Shown: positions 16,043 to 25,040, counted from the stretch's first letter. The stretch: 64,000 bases of DNA from Domibacillus sp. PGB-M46 (GCF_022668875.1 NZ_JAKGCR010000006.1:1-64000), one strand, 5' to 3'. Program-made: numbers and translations. The notes: generated from the sequence alone by a model not told the origin.

Positions 16043-16600
16043 ATGATTTCAGTAAACGATTTTCGTACAGGCTTAACAATTGAAGTAGACAACGGCATTT
16101 GGCGCGTTGTAGATTTCCAGCACGTAAAACCAGGAAAAGGAGCAGCGTTTGTTCGTTCAAAGCTGCGCAACCTTCGTACGGGTGCCATTCAGGAAAAAAC
16201 ATTCCGTGCCGGTGAAAAAGTAGGAAAAGCACAAATCGACAACCGTCGTATGCAATACTTGTATGCAAACGGCGACCAGCACGTGTTCATGGATAACGAA
16301 TCATATGAACAAATCGAAATTCCAGCATCTCAAATTGACTATGAGTTAAAGTTCCTGAAAGAGAACATGGAAGTATCCATTATGATGTTTGGAACAGAAA
16401 CACTTGGTGTAGAGCTTCCGAACACAGTAGAATTAAAAGTAACAGAAACAGAACCAGGCATCAAAGGCGATACAGCATCAGGCGGTACAAAGCCGGCAAC
16501 TGTAGAAACAGGACTTACTGTAAACGTGCCGTTCTTCGTAAACGAAGGTGACGTACTGATCGTAAATACAACGGACGGATCATATGTATCGCGTGCATAA
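16043..16600 (+). CDS. efp: Translation elongation factor P
   Basis: 185 residues with three beta-barrel domains. It binds between the P and E sites and rescues ribosomes stalled at polyproline. The domain I loop VKPGKGAAF places the modifiable Lys at residue 32, as in B. subtilis EF-P, where it carries 5-aminopentanol. The family signature is at the C-terminus ([22 protein letters not shown]). ATG follows CAGGAGG at good spacing. It is the last gene of the aroQ-papA-efp cluster, with a terminator 11 nt after the stop. Confidence 0.96.
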   Translation: MISVNDFRTGLTIEVDNGIWRVVDFQHVKPGKGAAFVRSKLRNLRTGAIQEKTFRAGEKVGKAQIDNRRMQYLYANGDQHVFMDNESYEQIEIPASQIDYELKFLKENMEVSIMMFGTETLGVELPNTVELKVTETEPGIKGDTASGGTKPATVETGLTVNVPFFVNEGDVLIVNTTDGSYVSRA

Positions 16601-16610
16601 TGATTTTTTA

Positions 16611-16638
16611 GGGCGTACCTGACAGGTATGCCCTTTTT
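16611..16638 (+). terminator. Rho-independent terminator after efp
   Basis: GGGCGTACCT and AGGTATGCCC pair with one G-U, loop GAC, followed by TTTTTA. Confidence 0.88.
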
Positions 16639-16702
16639 ATTTGCGTTCTGTCCTGCTTATTCGTACGATGAAAGAAGATAAAGAGAAAGAAGGTCGATCG
16701 TA

Positions 16703-17815
16703 TTGAATATGAAAGAAAAAATCGAGCCGCTGATTCCAGCCTTTCAATCTAGAGAACCGGCATTAGATGAGCTGAATTCTTTTCCATTTGAAAATATAAA
16801 AGATTTAAAGAAGATCGGCTATACAAAAGCAATGCTTCCGCAAAACGGAGGAATGTCACTCGTTGATTTTATCCAGCATCAGGAGTTGATCGCAAAAGGA
16901 TGCGGGGCAACGGGTCTTTCGATTGGGTGGCACACAGGCATCCTGATGGAATATGCAGAGTACCGGCACTGGAACCCGGCGATTACTGACTTTCTTATAG
17001 AAGAAATCCAAAACGGCAAACTGGTCAATGCGGCAGCAAGTGAGCGCAATGCAGGAAGCCCGCTTCGGGGGGCACGATTTAAAACAAATGCCGTTCGTGA
17101 CGGCCAGGAATATGTAATCAACGGGGAAAAAACATTTACCTCTGCAGCGCCCGTCTTGGATTACGTATTTGTTTCTGCATCGATTGGCGAAACAAAAGAG
17201 GCAGCTGTGTTTCTTGTACCGATGTCTGCCGAAGGAGTTTCCATACGGGAAACGTGGGACAGTGTAGCCATGCGTGGAACAGCGAGCCATGATTTAATTC
17301 TCGAGAATGTGAGAATTCCGGCTGATTATATTGTGGAGAAGCTTGATCAGTCCCAGCGGCTTCGCCGAAAAGGGTCTCTTCTTCACATCCCGGCTTGTTA
17401 CATTGGCATTGCCGGTGCCGCCCGTGATTATGCGCTTAAGTTTGCGGCCTCTTATACGCCGGCTGCACTTGATCACCCGATCGGCGAATTGCCGGTTATG
17501 GAGCAGTCTATTGGTGAAATGGAAACCAAGCTGTTGGCTGCCCGTCAATTTTTGTACCGAACAGCAGAACTGTATGACCGGGAACCAGAGAATCCAATCG
17601 GTCCGCAAATGGCCGCGGCAAAAGTGTTTGTAACCAACACGGCTATTGAAGTAACCGATATAGCCATGCGGATTGTCGGTGCCAGAAGCTTGTCTGCGAA
17701 AAACCCGCTTCACCGGTATTGGCAAAACGTTCGTGCAGGCCTTCATAATCCGCCAATGGACGATATTGCTTACCGGACGCTTGCCCAAAGTGCGCTGTCG
17801 CAATTTCGCTCGTAA
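16703..17815 (+). CDS. Acyl-CoA dehydrogenase family protein
   Basis: 370-residue flavoprotein of the acyl-CoA dehydrogenase superfamily. It has an N-terminal helical domain (1-110), a middle beta domain with NAASERNAGSPL and YVINGEKTFTSAAP (FAD and substrate contacts), and a C-terminal helical domain (MEQSIGEMETKLLAAR, DIAMRIVGARSL). It is nearer the broad class used on unusual or bulky acyl substrates than classical MmgC/Bcd; the catalytic base cannot be assigned by eye. TTG 16703 is about 10 nt after AGAAGG; ATG 16709 is the alternative. It is a single-gene insertion between efp and spoIIIAA compared with B. subtilis. The substrate is unknown; a role in branched-chain or fatty-acid use is only plausible. 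Confidence 0.82.
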   Translation: MNMKEKIEPLIPAFQSREPALDELNSFPFENIKDLKKIGYTKAMLPQNGGMSLVDFIQHQELIAKGCGATGLSIGWHTGILMEYAEYRHWNPAITDFLIEEIQNGKLVNAAASERNAGSPLRGARFKTNAVRDGQEYVINGEKTFTSAAPVLDYVFVSASIGETKEAAVFLVPMSAEGVSIRETWDSVAMRGTASHDLILENVRIPADYIVEKLDQSQRLRRKGSLLHIPACYIGIAGAARDYALKFAASYTPAALDHPIGELPVMEQSIGEMETKLLAARQFLYRTAELYDREPENPIGPQMAAAKVFVTNTAIEVTDIAMRIVGARSLSAKNPLHRYWQNVRAGLHNPPMDDIAYRTLAQSALSQFRS

Positions 17816-17820
17816 ATATT

Positions 17821-17848
17821 AAACCGCCAATCTCTTGGCGGTTTTTTT
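17821..17848 (+). terminator. Rho-independent terminator after acyl-CoA dehydrogenase gene
   Basis: AACCGCCAA and TTGGCGGTT pair around TCTC and are followed by seven T in total. Confidence 0.92.
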
Positions 17849-17853
17849 CATGG

Positions 17854-17880
17854 ATAATATGCCTTCCTCAGTCATACAAT
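17854..17880 (+). promoter_or_regulatory. Sigma-E-like promoter of spoIIIA operon
   Basis: A -10 element CATACAAT (17873-17880) matches the sigma-E consensus CATACAnT, and ATAATAT (17854-17860) lies 12 bp upstream as the -35. Expression of spoIIIA in the mother cell from sigma-E is established in B. subtilis. Confidence 0.65.
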
Positions 17881-17907
17881 GTGGAAAGAGCGGAAGGAGG
17901 CGGCGGA

Positions 17908-18801
17908 TTGCCCTATAAAACCATTATCCCTTATTTACCCGAATCGACGCTACAAGCTGTCAGTCCTCTTTTGAAAAGCGATCCGGCGATTGAAGAAATC
18001 CGGCTGCGAACCGGGCAGCGTATAGAGCTGTCAGGACCAAAGCCGTACGTGCTGTCTACTTGTTTTTCTGAGCAAGACCGTGCCGCGTTTGTTCATAAAA
18101 TCACCAAACATTCTGTATACCGGCTTGAGGAGCAATTAAAGCGCGGTTATTTAACGATCGAAGGAGGACACCGAATCGGTCTGGCGGGACAAGCTGTTTT
18201 AAAAGACGGAACGGTGTCTTCGATGACAAACTTATCATTCTTCAATATTAGGATCGCCAAGCAAAAAAAAGGAGCAGCTCTTCCGTTGCTGGCATCTTTA
18301 TGTGAAGGCGGATGGAAAAGTACGCTGCTGATTGGTCCCCCAAGGTCCGGCAAAACAACGCTGCTGCGGGATATTGCCCGCATTGCGGGTACGGGGGAGG
18401 ACAAGCGGAATATAAAGCCGGTGAAAACATGCATCGTCGATGAAAGATCTGAAATTGCCGGCTGTCTCTATGGGGTTCCCCAGCTCGACGTTGGCATGAA
18501 AACAGATGTACTCGATGCATGTCCTAAATCGGAAGGCATGATGATGATGATCCGTTCGATGAGCCCGGAAGTTTTGATTGTGGATGAGATTGGACGGCCA
18601 GAGGATGCACAGGCGCTTTCTGAAGCCCTGCATGCAGGCATTGCGGTAATTGCCACTGTTCATGCACGTTCCCTAGAAGAAGCGCTTCGCCGTCCCGTTA
18701 TTCGTCATATTAAAGAAAGCGGCTTGTTTGATACCTATATTGAAGTAAACCGGGAGCATGGCTTTACGATTTTAAAAAAGGAAAGGCAAGCGGCCGGATG
18801 A
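17908..18801 (+). CDS. spoIIIAA: Stage III sporulation protein AA, ATPase
   Basis: About 297 residues; secretion-type ATPase proposed to power the SpoIIIA-SpoIIQ channel linking mother cell and forespore. Walker A is GPPRSGKTT (near residue 155) and Walker B is VLIVDEIGRPED, with ATVHARS of AAA-type secretion ATPases. TTG 17908 is chosen because AAGGAGG lies 7 nt upstream. The longer frame from GTG 17881 would begin 1 nt after the sigma-E -10 element and so could not be transcribed. The stop overlaps the spoIIIAB start (ATGA). Confidence 0.93.
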   Translation: MPYKTIIPYLPESTLQAVSPLLKSDPAIEEIRLRTGQRIELSGPKPYVLSTCFSEQDRAAFVHKITKHSVYRLEEQLKRGYLTIEGGHRIGLAGQAVLKDGTVSSMTNLSFFNIRIAKQKKGAALPLLASLCEGGWKSTLLIGPPRSGKTTLLRDIARIAGTGEDKRNIKPVKTCIVDERSEIAGCLYGVPQLDVGMKTDVLDACPKSEGMMMMIRSMSPEVLIVDEIGRPEDAQALSEALHAGIAVIATVHARSLEEALRRPVIRHIKESGLFDTYIEVNREHGFTILKKERQAAG

Positions 18802-19310
18802 AGTGGGCAGGGGCTCTTTTTATTATCGCAGCGAGCTTGTTTATCGGCTGGCACAAGTCCAGGTCATACGGGGAGCGTGTTCGTCAAATTCGCCAGTTTG
18901 AAACAGCCCTAATGATGCTTGAGTCTTCTATTGCTTATGGTGCTGAATCGATGGAAACGGCTGCGCGCTCTATTTCCCAAACGATTGAAAAGCCTGCCAA
19001 TCTGGCTTTTGCAGAATTTGCTGAAGCGCTGGCCGTCTCAGAAAAAAGTGCTGGTGATCTTTGGTCCGCTGTTTTAAAAAAGCAGGGAACCGGGCTGGCA
19101 TTGAAAAAAAGGGACTTACAGGTTGTAGAACAGGCAGGCTGTATGCTGGGGACTGTAAACCAGACGGCAGAAGCGAGAAAGCTCCAGCTTGTTTTAAAGC
19201 AGCTTGAAAAGCAGCGGGAGGAAGCAGCGGTCGAAGAAAAAAGGCTTTCCGGCATGACACGGTCCGTCAGCCTGCTGTGTGGACTTATGACAGCCATTTT
19301 GCTCCTATAG
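18798..19310 (+). CDS. spoIIIAB: Stage III sporulation protein AB
   Basis: 170 residues, as in B. subtilis (171). It has a short hydrophobic N-terminal helix (ALFIIAASLFIGW), a long alpha-helical body (ESSIAYGAESMETAARSISQ, LKQLEKQREEAAVEEKRL) and a C-terminal membrane helix (VSLLCGLMTAILLL). The fold resembles type II secretion GspF-like components. It is translationally coupled to spoIIIAA through a 4-nt overlap. Confidence 0.9.
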   Translation: MKWAGALFIIAASLFIGWHKSRSYGERVRQIRQFETALMMLESSIAYGAESMETAARSISQTIEKPANLAFAEFAEALAVSEKSAGDLWSAVLKKQGTGLALKKRDLQVVEQAGCMLGTVNQTAEARKLQLVLKQLEKQREEAAVEEKRLSGMTRSVSLLCGLMTAILLL

Positions 19311-19323
19311 GGTGGGTCGATAG

Positions 19324-19527
19324 ATGGATATGGACGTGGATTTACTGTTTAAAATTGCAGGCATTGGCATTGTCGCTGCTTTTCTGCACACCATTTTAGA
19401 CCAGCTTGGAAAAAAAGAATATGCCCAGTGGGTCACGTTATTTGGCTTTGTTTACATTTTATTTATGGCGGCTACTATTGTTGGCCAGCTGTTTGAAAAA
19501 ATCAAATCCGTATTTTTATTTCAATGA
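19324..19527 (+). CDS. spoIIIAC: Stage III sporulation protein AC
   Basis: 67-residue membrane protein with two helices, very close to the family: IAGIGIVAAFLHTILDQLGKKEYAQWVTL and FVYILFMAATIVGQLFEKIKSVFLFQ. It is part of the mother-cell side of the feeding-tube channel. ATG 19324 follows GGTGGGTCGATAG; a second ATG two codons later is also possible. Confidence 0.93.
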   Translation: MDMDVDLLFKIAGIGIVAAFLHTILDQLGKKEYAQWVTLFGFVYILFMAATIVGQLFEKIKSVFLFQ

Positions 19528-19542
19528 CAGGAGCGGTGAATC

Positions 19543-19935
19543 ATTGCCATTACTCATATTGCCGCTATTATACTCGTCGCTGTTTTTTTAGCCATTCTGC
19601 TTCATGAATATAATCCAGGTTTTTCATTGCTGTTTGTTCTGTTTACGTGCAGCATTCTTCTATTTCAATTTGCAGACGAAATGGCCAAATTGATCGCGGC
19701 CGTCCGGAAAATGGCTGCTTATGCAGGAGTGGAAGCCCTTTATATTGAGACCGTTTTAAAAGCGGTCGGCGTAGCCTTTATATCGGAATTTATCGCCAAT
19801 ATTGCGAAAGATGCCGGTCAGCAGGCTCTTGCAGCAAAAATGGAGATAGCCGGGAAAATCATTATTATGGCGCTTATCCTGCCGATTTTGACCATTTTGA
19901 TTGAAACAGTGTTAAACATGCTTCCAGGGCGGTGA
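19543..19935 (+). CDS. spoIIIAD: Stage III sporulation protein AD, probable AUU start
   Basis: About 130 residues (B. subtilis 133) with four hydrophobic helices and the conserved VEALYIETVLKAVGVAFISEF and AKDAGQQALAAKMEIAGKI. The homologous N-terminus (ITHIAAIILVAVFLAILLHE) is encoded in frame back to a TGA at 19537-19539, but that stretch contains no ATG, GTG or TTG. The nearest TTG (19627) would delete the first helix. ATT 19543 is 9 nt after AGGAG (19529-19533), so an AUU start is the best reading. A TTG in the +1 frame at 19544 leads quickly to a stop. Confidence 0.85.
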   Translation: MAITHIAAIILVAVFLAILLHEYNPGFSLLFVLFTCSILLFQFADEMAKLIAAVRKMAAYAGVEALYIETVLKAVGVAFISEFIANIAKDAGQQALAAKMEIAGKIIIMALILPILTILIETVLNMLPGR

Positions 19936-19938
19936 TCC

Positions 19939-21024
19939 ATGGGATCTATATGGCAGCCGATAATGGAGCAAGCAGATTTATCGGCGCTTGAAAAAAGGTG
20001 GAGCGAATTAAAGCAGCTGTACGGCCCTTTTTTGCCAAGAAAAATGGAGTTTGATTCCGGAAATATTGATTTAGCCGCTTTGTTTTCTCCCGAAAGCTGG
20101 ATGTCGGCATTGAAGTCTTACGTGCTTTTTGAGGTTACCACACACGCGCAGAGCTTAGCCATTATTTTTTTGCTGTCCATTTTGGCAGCTGTGCTTAAAA
20201 CAGTAGGACAAGCATTGGAAACGCAGACGGTAACGAAGACAGCAGAAGCAGCCGTATTGATTCCGATTTTTATACTGGCTATGGGCACATTCCGGCTCGC
20301 TGTCGAGTCTATTTCGGGAGCGGTAGAGCAAATGACCGTTTTCATGATGGCCTTTATGCCGGTCTTGATCGCCTTATTGACGATAAGCGGCGCTGTAGCC
20401 TCTGCTGCTTTATTCCCGCCGCTGCTTCTTTTTATGATGAATGCGTCCGGCATTTTAATTGACCAGATTATTTTGCCGTGCTTGATCTTCTCGGTTGTTT
20501 TCAGCTTGGTCAGTTTGCTTTCCGATCACTACAATGCCGATCGGATTGCTGCACTCCTTAGAACGGTCAGTATCTGGCTTCTCAGTGCGTTTATGACGGT
20601 GTTTCTGACCATTTTGACTTTAAGGGGCGTGACTGCTGCGGCGGCGGACGGTTTAACCGTCAAAACAGCAAAATTTATAAGCGGTACGTTTGTGCCGGTT
20701 GTGGGGCGCATGATGGCGGATGCCGCGGACACGGCTTCTGGGGCCGCTTTAATGATTCACAATACAGCCGGTGTGGCCGGCGTTGGGCTTTTGGCGCTGA
20801 CGGCCCTTTTTCCCGTCGTAAAACTAATGGTGCTCGTCATCTTGTATAAGGCATCTGCCGCCGTGCTGCAGCCGCTTGGTGACTCAGCGGCTGCGTCACT
20901 TCTGGATATAATCGGTAAAACAATGTCGTTTATGCTGGCTGCACTTGCACTCGTGTCTTTTATGTATTTTCTATTCATGGCCGCTGTTGTAGCGGCTGGA
21001 AATGCCGCTTACATGATGAGGTGA
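19939..21024 (+). CDS. spoIIIAE: Stage III sporulation protein AE, without the usual signal peptide
   Basis: 361 residues against about 400 in B. subtilis. Multi-pass membrane protein with at least eight helices between residues 70 and 358 and the family core (FEVTTHAQSLAIIFLLSIL, DHYNADRIAALLRTVSIWLL, FISGTFVPVVGRMMADAADT). B. subtilis SpoIIIAE begins with a cleavable hydrophobic leader; here the protein begins directly with the soluble segment MGSIWQPIMEQADLSALEKRW, and the four-base spacer to spoIIIAD leaves no room for more. ATG follows GGGCGGTGATCC. Confidence 0.9.
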   Translation: MGSIWQPIMEQADLSALEKRWSELKQLYGPFLPRKMEFDSGNIDLAALFSPESWMSALKSYVLFEVTTHAQSLAIIFLLSILAAVLKTVGQALETQTVTKTAEAAVLIPIFILAMGTFRLAVESISGAVEQMTVFMMAFMPVLIALLTISGAVASAALFPPLLLFMMNASGILIDQIILPCLIFSVVFSLVSLLSDHYNADRIAALLRTVSIWLLSAFMTVFLTILTLRGVTAAAADGLTVKTAKFISGTFVPVVGRMMADAADTASGAALMIHNTAGVAGVGLLALTALFPVVKLMVLVILYKASAAVLQPLGDSAAASLLDIIGKTMSFMLAALALVSFMYFLFMAAVVAAGNAAYMMR

Positions 21025-21028
21025 GGAA

Positions 21029-21529
21029 ATGCAGGGGCTTTTTGACTGGCTTGCATCAGTGCTGGCACTTCTTTTATGCGCTTCTATCGTAGACATGTTT
21101 TTGTCCGAATCACCGATGAAAAAATACGTCAGGCTGGCGGCAGGACTTGTAATCATGGCCGCCCTGGTCAAGCCGCTCTTTTCTGCTGATTGGTCCTTTT
21201 CTTTTTCGAATGAACGTACCGTTTCTTCGTTTGAGCAGGAAACGAAACAGCAGGTCGAGCAGTTGTCCGGTGTTTCTGAACTGGCTTCTGATACCTATGT
21301 CAACCAAGCGCTGCAGCAGGAGGCACAGGCGGCTGTTTCCGCTTTTTCTTCCTGTGAACTAACTGCTGTTGAAGCAGAAGTGGCGGAAGAGCAGGTAAAA
21401 CAGGTGGACATAAAGATGAAAGGGCAGTGCCCGGAACAAGAAATTGAGCGCCGTTTAACGGAAAAATGGAATATTGGGGCTCATCAGGTGAATATGGTGA
21501 TGGAAAAGGAGGAAACAGGAGGTGGCTGA
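21029..21529 (+). CDS. spoIIIAF: Stage III sporulation protein AF
   Basis: 166 residues (B. subtilis about 206). Two N-terminal membrane helices (VLALLLCASIVDMFL; LAAGLVIMAALVKPLF) precede a soluble ring-building-like domain (QVKQVDIKMKG, IERRLTEKWNIGAHQVN) exposed to the intermembrane space. ATG follows GAGGTGAGGAA. It overlaps spoIIIAG by 8 nt. Confidence 0.88.
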   Translation: MQGLFDWLASVLALLLCASIVDMFLSESPMKKYVRLAAGLVIMAALVKPLFSADWSFSFSNERTVSSFEQETKQQVEQLSGVSELASDTYVNQALQQEAQAAVSAFSSCELTAVEAEVAEEQVKQVDIKMKGQCPEQEIERRLTEKWNIGAHQVNMVMEKEETGGG

Positions 21530-22070
21530 CCGGCAATCGCTTTTAACATGGTGGAAAAATGGAAAAGCGGACAAGCCGCTGAAGTGGGCAGCAATCATGC
21601 TGGGCGCCGGCATCGCACTGATGGCGCTTAGTGATTTAACCGGACCGGAACAACCGCCTGAGAAAGAAGAAAGCAAGCCTGCTGCTACAAATCCAGAAGC
21701 GGATTGGAAAAAAAGCTACGAAACAGAATTAACGGACGTATTAAATAAAATTGAAGGTGTCTCGGATGTTTCGGTAGTCGTGAACCTGGCTTCTTCTGAA
21801 CGAAAGGTATACGAAAAAAACATTGTTTCCTCCGATGGAGAAAGTGAAAGCACGAAGGATGAACAAATTGCTCTTGTGCGGGATGGCGATGTAGAAAGTC
21901 CCGTCATGATTGAAACGCGCAGGCCGGATATTCAAGGAGTGCTCATTGTTGCCGGAGGGACAGAACGGGCCCAAGTCAAAAAAAGGGTGGTAGAGGCGGT
22001 CACACGGGTGCTCGGTGTTCCGGTGCACCGCGTAGCCGTCATGCCTGGAAAATCAGGAGGGAAAAACTAA
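21522..22070 (+). CDS. spoIIIAG: Stage III sporulation protein AG, ring component
   Basis: 182 residues (B. subtilis 229). One membrane helix (about 21-40) is followed by a ring-building motif domain: ELTDVLNKIEGVSDVSVVVNLASSERKVYEKN and RPDIQGVLIVAGGTERAQVKKRVVEAVTRVLGV, similar to type III secretion ring proteins. SpoIIIAG forms a large ring in the intermembrane space. It begins at GTG 21522 in overlap with spoIIIAF and its stop overlaps the spoIIIAH start (TAATG). Confidence 0.92.
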   Translation: MADRQSLLTWWKNGKADKPLKWAAIMLGAGIALMALSDLTGPEQPPEKEESKPAATNPEADWKKSYETELTDVLNKIEGVSDVSVVVNLASSERKVYEKNIVSSDGESESTKDEQIALVRDGDVESPVMIETRRPDIQGVLIVAGGTERAQVKKRVVEAVTRVLGVPVHRVAVMPGKSGGKN

Positions 22071-22588
22071 TGCCGAAAAAACAAACGGTTTGGCTGTTTA
22101 CGATGGTTAGCTTAACAGCTGTGCTTGGTGTGTATTATATGACCGGTCCGGAGAAGCTGCTGCCAGCCTCTACCCTTGAGGAAAAAGTGTCAGAACCGGA
22201 AAAAGAAGTAGATGTAGCCGTCGAAGAAACCCCAACGGATGAAGTGTTTGAAATGATCCGGCTTGAAGCGGAAGAAGAGCGCAGCCGCTTAAAAGAAGAA
22301 TTAACCGCTAAAGTAGCTTCTGCGGACCTGTCAGCAGAAGCAAAAGATGAAGCTTATACAACGATACAGGAGCTCGATGAGCAGGCTGCAAGCGAGCGGA
22401 TGCTTGAAACGGTAATTAAATCAAAAGGGTATGAAGACGCACTCGTACGAACAATGGACGGAGAAGTTCGGGTTACCGTCAAAGCGGACAGCCATTCCAC
22501 TGAAGCCGCCAATGAGCTGATTCGGCTTGCCAAAGAGGAAATGGGCGACAAAATGCCTGTTTCGGTAGAATTTGAACCCTTAAAATAA
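22070..22588 (+). CDS. spoIIIAH: Stage III sporulation protein AH
   Basis: 172 residues (B. subtilis 218). An N-terminal membrane helix (TVWLFTMVSLTAVLGVYYMTG) precedes a charged linker and a ring-building domain (TVIKSKGYEDALVRTMDGEVRVTVKADSHSTEAANELI). In B. subtilis SpoIIIAH binds SpoIIQ across the two membranes around the forespore. Last gene of the operon; a weak hairpin follows. Confidence 0.92.
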   Translation: MPKKQTVWLFTMVSLTAVLGVYYMTGPEKLLPASTLEEKVSEPEKEVDVAVEETPTDEVFEMIRLEAEEERSRLKEELTAKVASADLSAEAKDEAYTTIQELDEQAASERMLETVIKSKGYEDALVRTMDGEVRVTVKADSHSTEAANELIRLAKEEMGDKMPVSVEFEPLK

Positions 22589-22597
22589 AAAAAGCCT

Positions 22598-22625
22598 CCC
22601 GCTTTTCGTAAAGCGGGTTCCTTTC
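22598..22625 (+). terminator. Hairpin after spoIIIAH, weak terminator
   Basis: CCCGCTTT pairs with AAAGCGGG around TCGT. The following tract TTCCTTTCATTTG is only moderately T-rich. Confidence 0.5.
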
Positions 22626-22737
22626 ATTTGGATTCTATATTTGCTAATTGACGAAAAAAAGATAAAATGAGAAAAGGAGCTTTTTTGTTATGTGAAAACG
22701 GCTCGTTTATTTTTTTCCTAAAAGGGGTGCTCTGTAC

Positions 22738-23229
22738 ATGAAAGTACAAGAAATTAGAGAACTAATCAAACTGGTTGATCAATCAGGAATTGATGAATTT
22801 GTATTTGAATCAGCAGGAAGTAAGCTGAAAATGAAAAAATCAACAGGAACGACTACATATGCTGCAGCACCAGGAGCACCGGTATCACACGTTCAGCAAG
22901 TATCTGTTACACCGGAAGCGCCAGCCGCGCCTGTTACGCAGGAAACACCGGCACCAGAAGCGCCAAAATCAGCAGCGGATGATTCCAGCCTACATAAAAT
23001 TACTTCACCAATGGTCGGAACGTTTTATCAATCGCCATCGCCGGATAAAGAAGCATATGTAAAAACAGGGTCAAAGGTTCAGCCGGACTCCGTTGTCTGC
23101 ATCGTGGAAGCTATGAAGCTGTTTAATGAAATCGAAGCAGAAGTAAGCGGAGAAATTGTTGAAATCCTTGTAAAAGATGGCCAGCTTGTTGAATATGGCC
23201 AGCCGCTTTTCTTGGTGAAACCGGAATAA
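22738..23229 (+). CDS. accB: Biotin carboxyl carrier protein of acetyl-CoA carboxylase
   Basis: 163 residues. The N-terminal conserved part ([26 protein letters not shown] is the family start) is followed by a Pro/Ala-rich flexible linker (about 42-80) and a C-terminal biotinyl domain with the EAMKLFNEI motif; the biotin Lys is residue 127. It carries carboxybiotin between AccC and AccAD in fatty-acid synthesis. Together with accC it forms a two-gene operon (13-nt gap). A biotin carboxylase partner for the propionyl-CoA-type carboxylase subunit at 52.5-54.0 kb is not encoded beside that gene, so sharing is possible (inference). Confidence 0.95.
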   Translation: MKVQEIRELIKLVDQSGIDEFVFESAGSKLKMKKSTGTTTYAAAPGAPVSHVQQVSVTPEAPAAPVTQETPAPEAPKSAADDSSLHKITSPMVGTFYQSPSPDKEAYVKTGSKVQPDSVVCIVEAMKLFNEIEAEVSGEIVEILVKDGQLVEYGQPLFLVKPE

Positions 23230-23242
23230 AGGAGCATTTGCG

Positions 23243-24601
23243 ATGATTAAAAAAGTATTGATTGCCAATCGTGGAGAAATTGCGGTTCGAATTATCCGGG
23301 CCTGCAGGGAGCTTGGGATCGACACAGTGGCGGTTTATTCAGAAGCAGACCGAGAAGCGCTGCATGTACAACTGGCTGATGAAGCGTACTGCATCGGTCC
23401 AACTGCTTCAAAAGACAGCTACTTGAACTTTACCAATATTGTCAGCGTAGCGAAGCTAACAGAGTCAGATGCCATCCATCCCGGTTACGGCTTTTTAGCG
23501 GAAAACGCGAGCTTTGCGGAATTATGCCGCGAGTTGAATATTACCTTTATCGGTCCGTCGCCAGAAGCGATTACGCAAATGGGAACAAAAGACGTAGCGC
23601 GCGATACAATGGAAGAAGCAGGAGTGCCAATTGTTCCTGGTTCAGACGGGATCATTAAAGATATTGAGGAAGGACTGACGGTTGCTGCCAAAATCGGATA
23701 TCCGGTGATTATCAAGGCGACAGCCGGCGGAGGCGGAAAAGGGATCCGCGTAGCCCGTGATGAAGCGGAACTGGAAAAAGGCATTAATATGACCCAGCAG
23801 GAAGCAGCGACTGCTTTCGGCAATCCAGGTGTGTATTTAGAGAAATTCATCGAGGATTTCCGTCATGTTGAAATTCAGGTGCTGGCTGATACGCACGGAA
23901 ACGTCATTCATTTGGGTGAGCGTGACTGTACGATTCAGCGCCGCATGCAAAAGCTGCTTGAAGAAACGCCGTCTCCGGCTTTAAGCGAAGAAACAAGAGC
24001 CCAAATGGGTGAAGCAGCTGTTAAAGCAGCCAAAGCAGTTGATTATACAGGGGCAGGCACGGTAGAATTTATTTATGATGCGCATGCGGGCATATTTTAT
24101 TTCATGGAAATGAATACCCGTATTCAAGTAGAGCATCCTGTCACAGAAATGGTCACCGGCGTTGATTTGATCAAGGAGCAAATCCGGGTCGCTTCCGGTG
24201 AAGCATTATCACTGACACAGGAAGACGTCACATTTGACGGCTGGGCGATTGAATGCCGGATCAATGCAGAAAACCCGGAAAAGAATTTTATGCCGTCTGC
24301 AGGAAGGGTAGAAGGATACCTTCCGCCGGGCGGATTCGGGGTGCGGATCGATTCTGCAGTGTATCCAGGCTATATGATTCCGCCTTATTATGATTCAATG
24401 GTTGCAAAATTAATTGTTCACGGGAAAACCCGGGAAGAAGCGATTGCACGGATGAAGCGGGCGCTTTCAGAATTTGTGATTGAAGGTGTTTATACAACCA
24501 TTCCGTTTCATCAGAAGCTGCTTGAGCATGAAGTGTTTGTAGGCGGAGATTTCAATACGAAATTTCTTGAAATCCATGATGTAATGCAAACTCAATCATA
24601 A
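23243..24601 (+). CDS. accC: Biotin carboxylase subunit of acetyl-CoA carboxylase
   Basis: 452 residues; ATP-grasp enzyme that carboxylates biotin on AccB. N-terminal domain [15 protein letters not shown], Gly-rich loop [46 protein letters not shown] and the metal-binding [14 protein letters not shown] are all present. Full length. ATG follows AAAGGAG. It is followed within 20 nt by yqhY, as in many Firmicutes. Confidence 0.96.
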   Translation: MIKKVLIANRGEIAVRIIRACRELGIDTVAVYSEADREALHVQLADEAYCIGPTASKDSYLNFTNIVSVAKLTESDAIHPGYGFLAENASFAELCRELNITFIGPSPEAITQMGTKDVARDTMEEAGVPIVPGSDGIIKDIEEGLTVAAKIGYPVIIKATAGGGGKGIRVARDEAELEKGINMTQQEAATAFGNPGVYLEKFIEDFRHVEIQVLADTHGNVIHLGERDCTIQRRMQKLLEETPSPALSEETRAQMGEAAVKAAKAVDYTGAGTVEFIYDAHAGIFYFMEMNTRIQVEHPVTEMVTGVDLIKEQIRVASGEALSLTQEDVTFDGWAIECRINAENPEKNFMPSAGRVEGYLPPGGFGVRIDSAVYPGYMIPPYYDSMVAKLIVHGKTREEAIARMKRALSEFVIEGVYTTIPFHQKLLEHEVFVGGDFNTKFLEIHDVMQTQS

Positions 24602-24617
24602 TCCGGAGGTGCTTAAA

Positions 24618-25037
24618 ATGTCGGAACAGCAATCTGTAAATCAAGTACTTGAAATGAGCAATGGAGAGGGCGGCCATGGCCGGATTGAAATTGCTCCTGA
24701 AGTGATAGAAGTGATTGCCGGTATCGCTGCATCAGAAGTGGATGGCGTTGAAAAAATGCGCGGAAGCTTTGCATCGGGTGTAGTGGAACGGCTTGGAAAG
24801 AAAAACCACGGCAAAGGTGTCCGGGTTGATTTAACGGAAGACGGCATTAAAGTAGATGTTTATTGTGTGGTGAAATTTGGTGTATCGATTCCGCGTGTTG
24901 CCAAATTGATGCAGGAAGGAATCCGCCAGACACTTCTCAACATGACGGCACTCGAAGCTGACGAGATTAACATTCATATTGTTGGGATACAATTTGAAAC
25001 GAAACAGCCGGAACCTGAATATCAGGATGAAGTATAA
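24618..25037 (+). CDS. yqhY: Asp23/Gls24 family protein YqhY
   Basis: 139 residues. The Asp23 domain has IEIAPEVIEVIAGIAASEVDGVEKM, a central GVRVDLTEDGIKVDVYCVVKFGVSIPRVA and the C-terminal DEINIHIVGIQFE. In B. subtilis YqhY is linked to control of acetyl-CoA carboxylase activity, consistent with its position after accBC. ATG 24618 follows CCGGAGGTGCTTAAA; the upstream GTG lies inside that ribosome site. Confidence 0.92.
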   Translation: MSEQQSVNQVLEMSNGEGGHGRIEIAPEVIEVIAGIAASEVDGVEKMRGSFASGVVERLGKKNHGKGVRVDLTEDGIKVDVYCVVKFGVSIPRVAKLMQEGIRQTLLNMTALEADEINIHIVGIQFETKQPEPEYQDEV

Positions 25038-25040
25038 GTG

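Noticed and set aside
22640-22737. FapR-type operator or riboswitch before accB
   Set aside because: Only AT-rich sequence with a poor TTGACG element; no convincing inverted repeat or conserved aptamer pattern.
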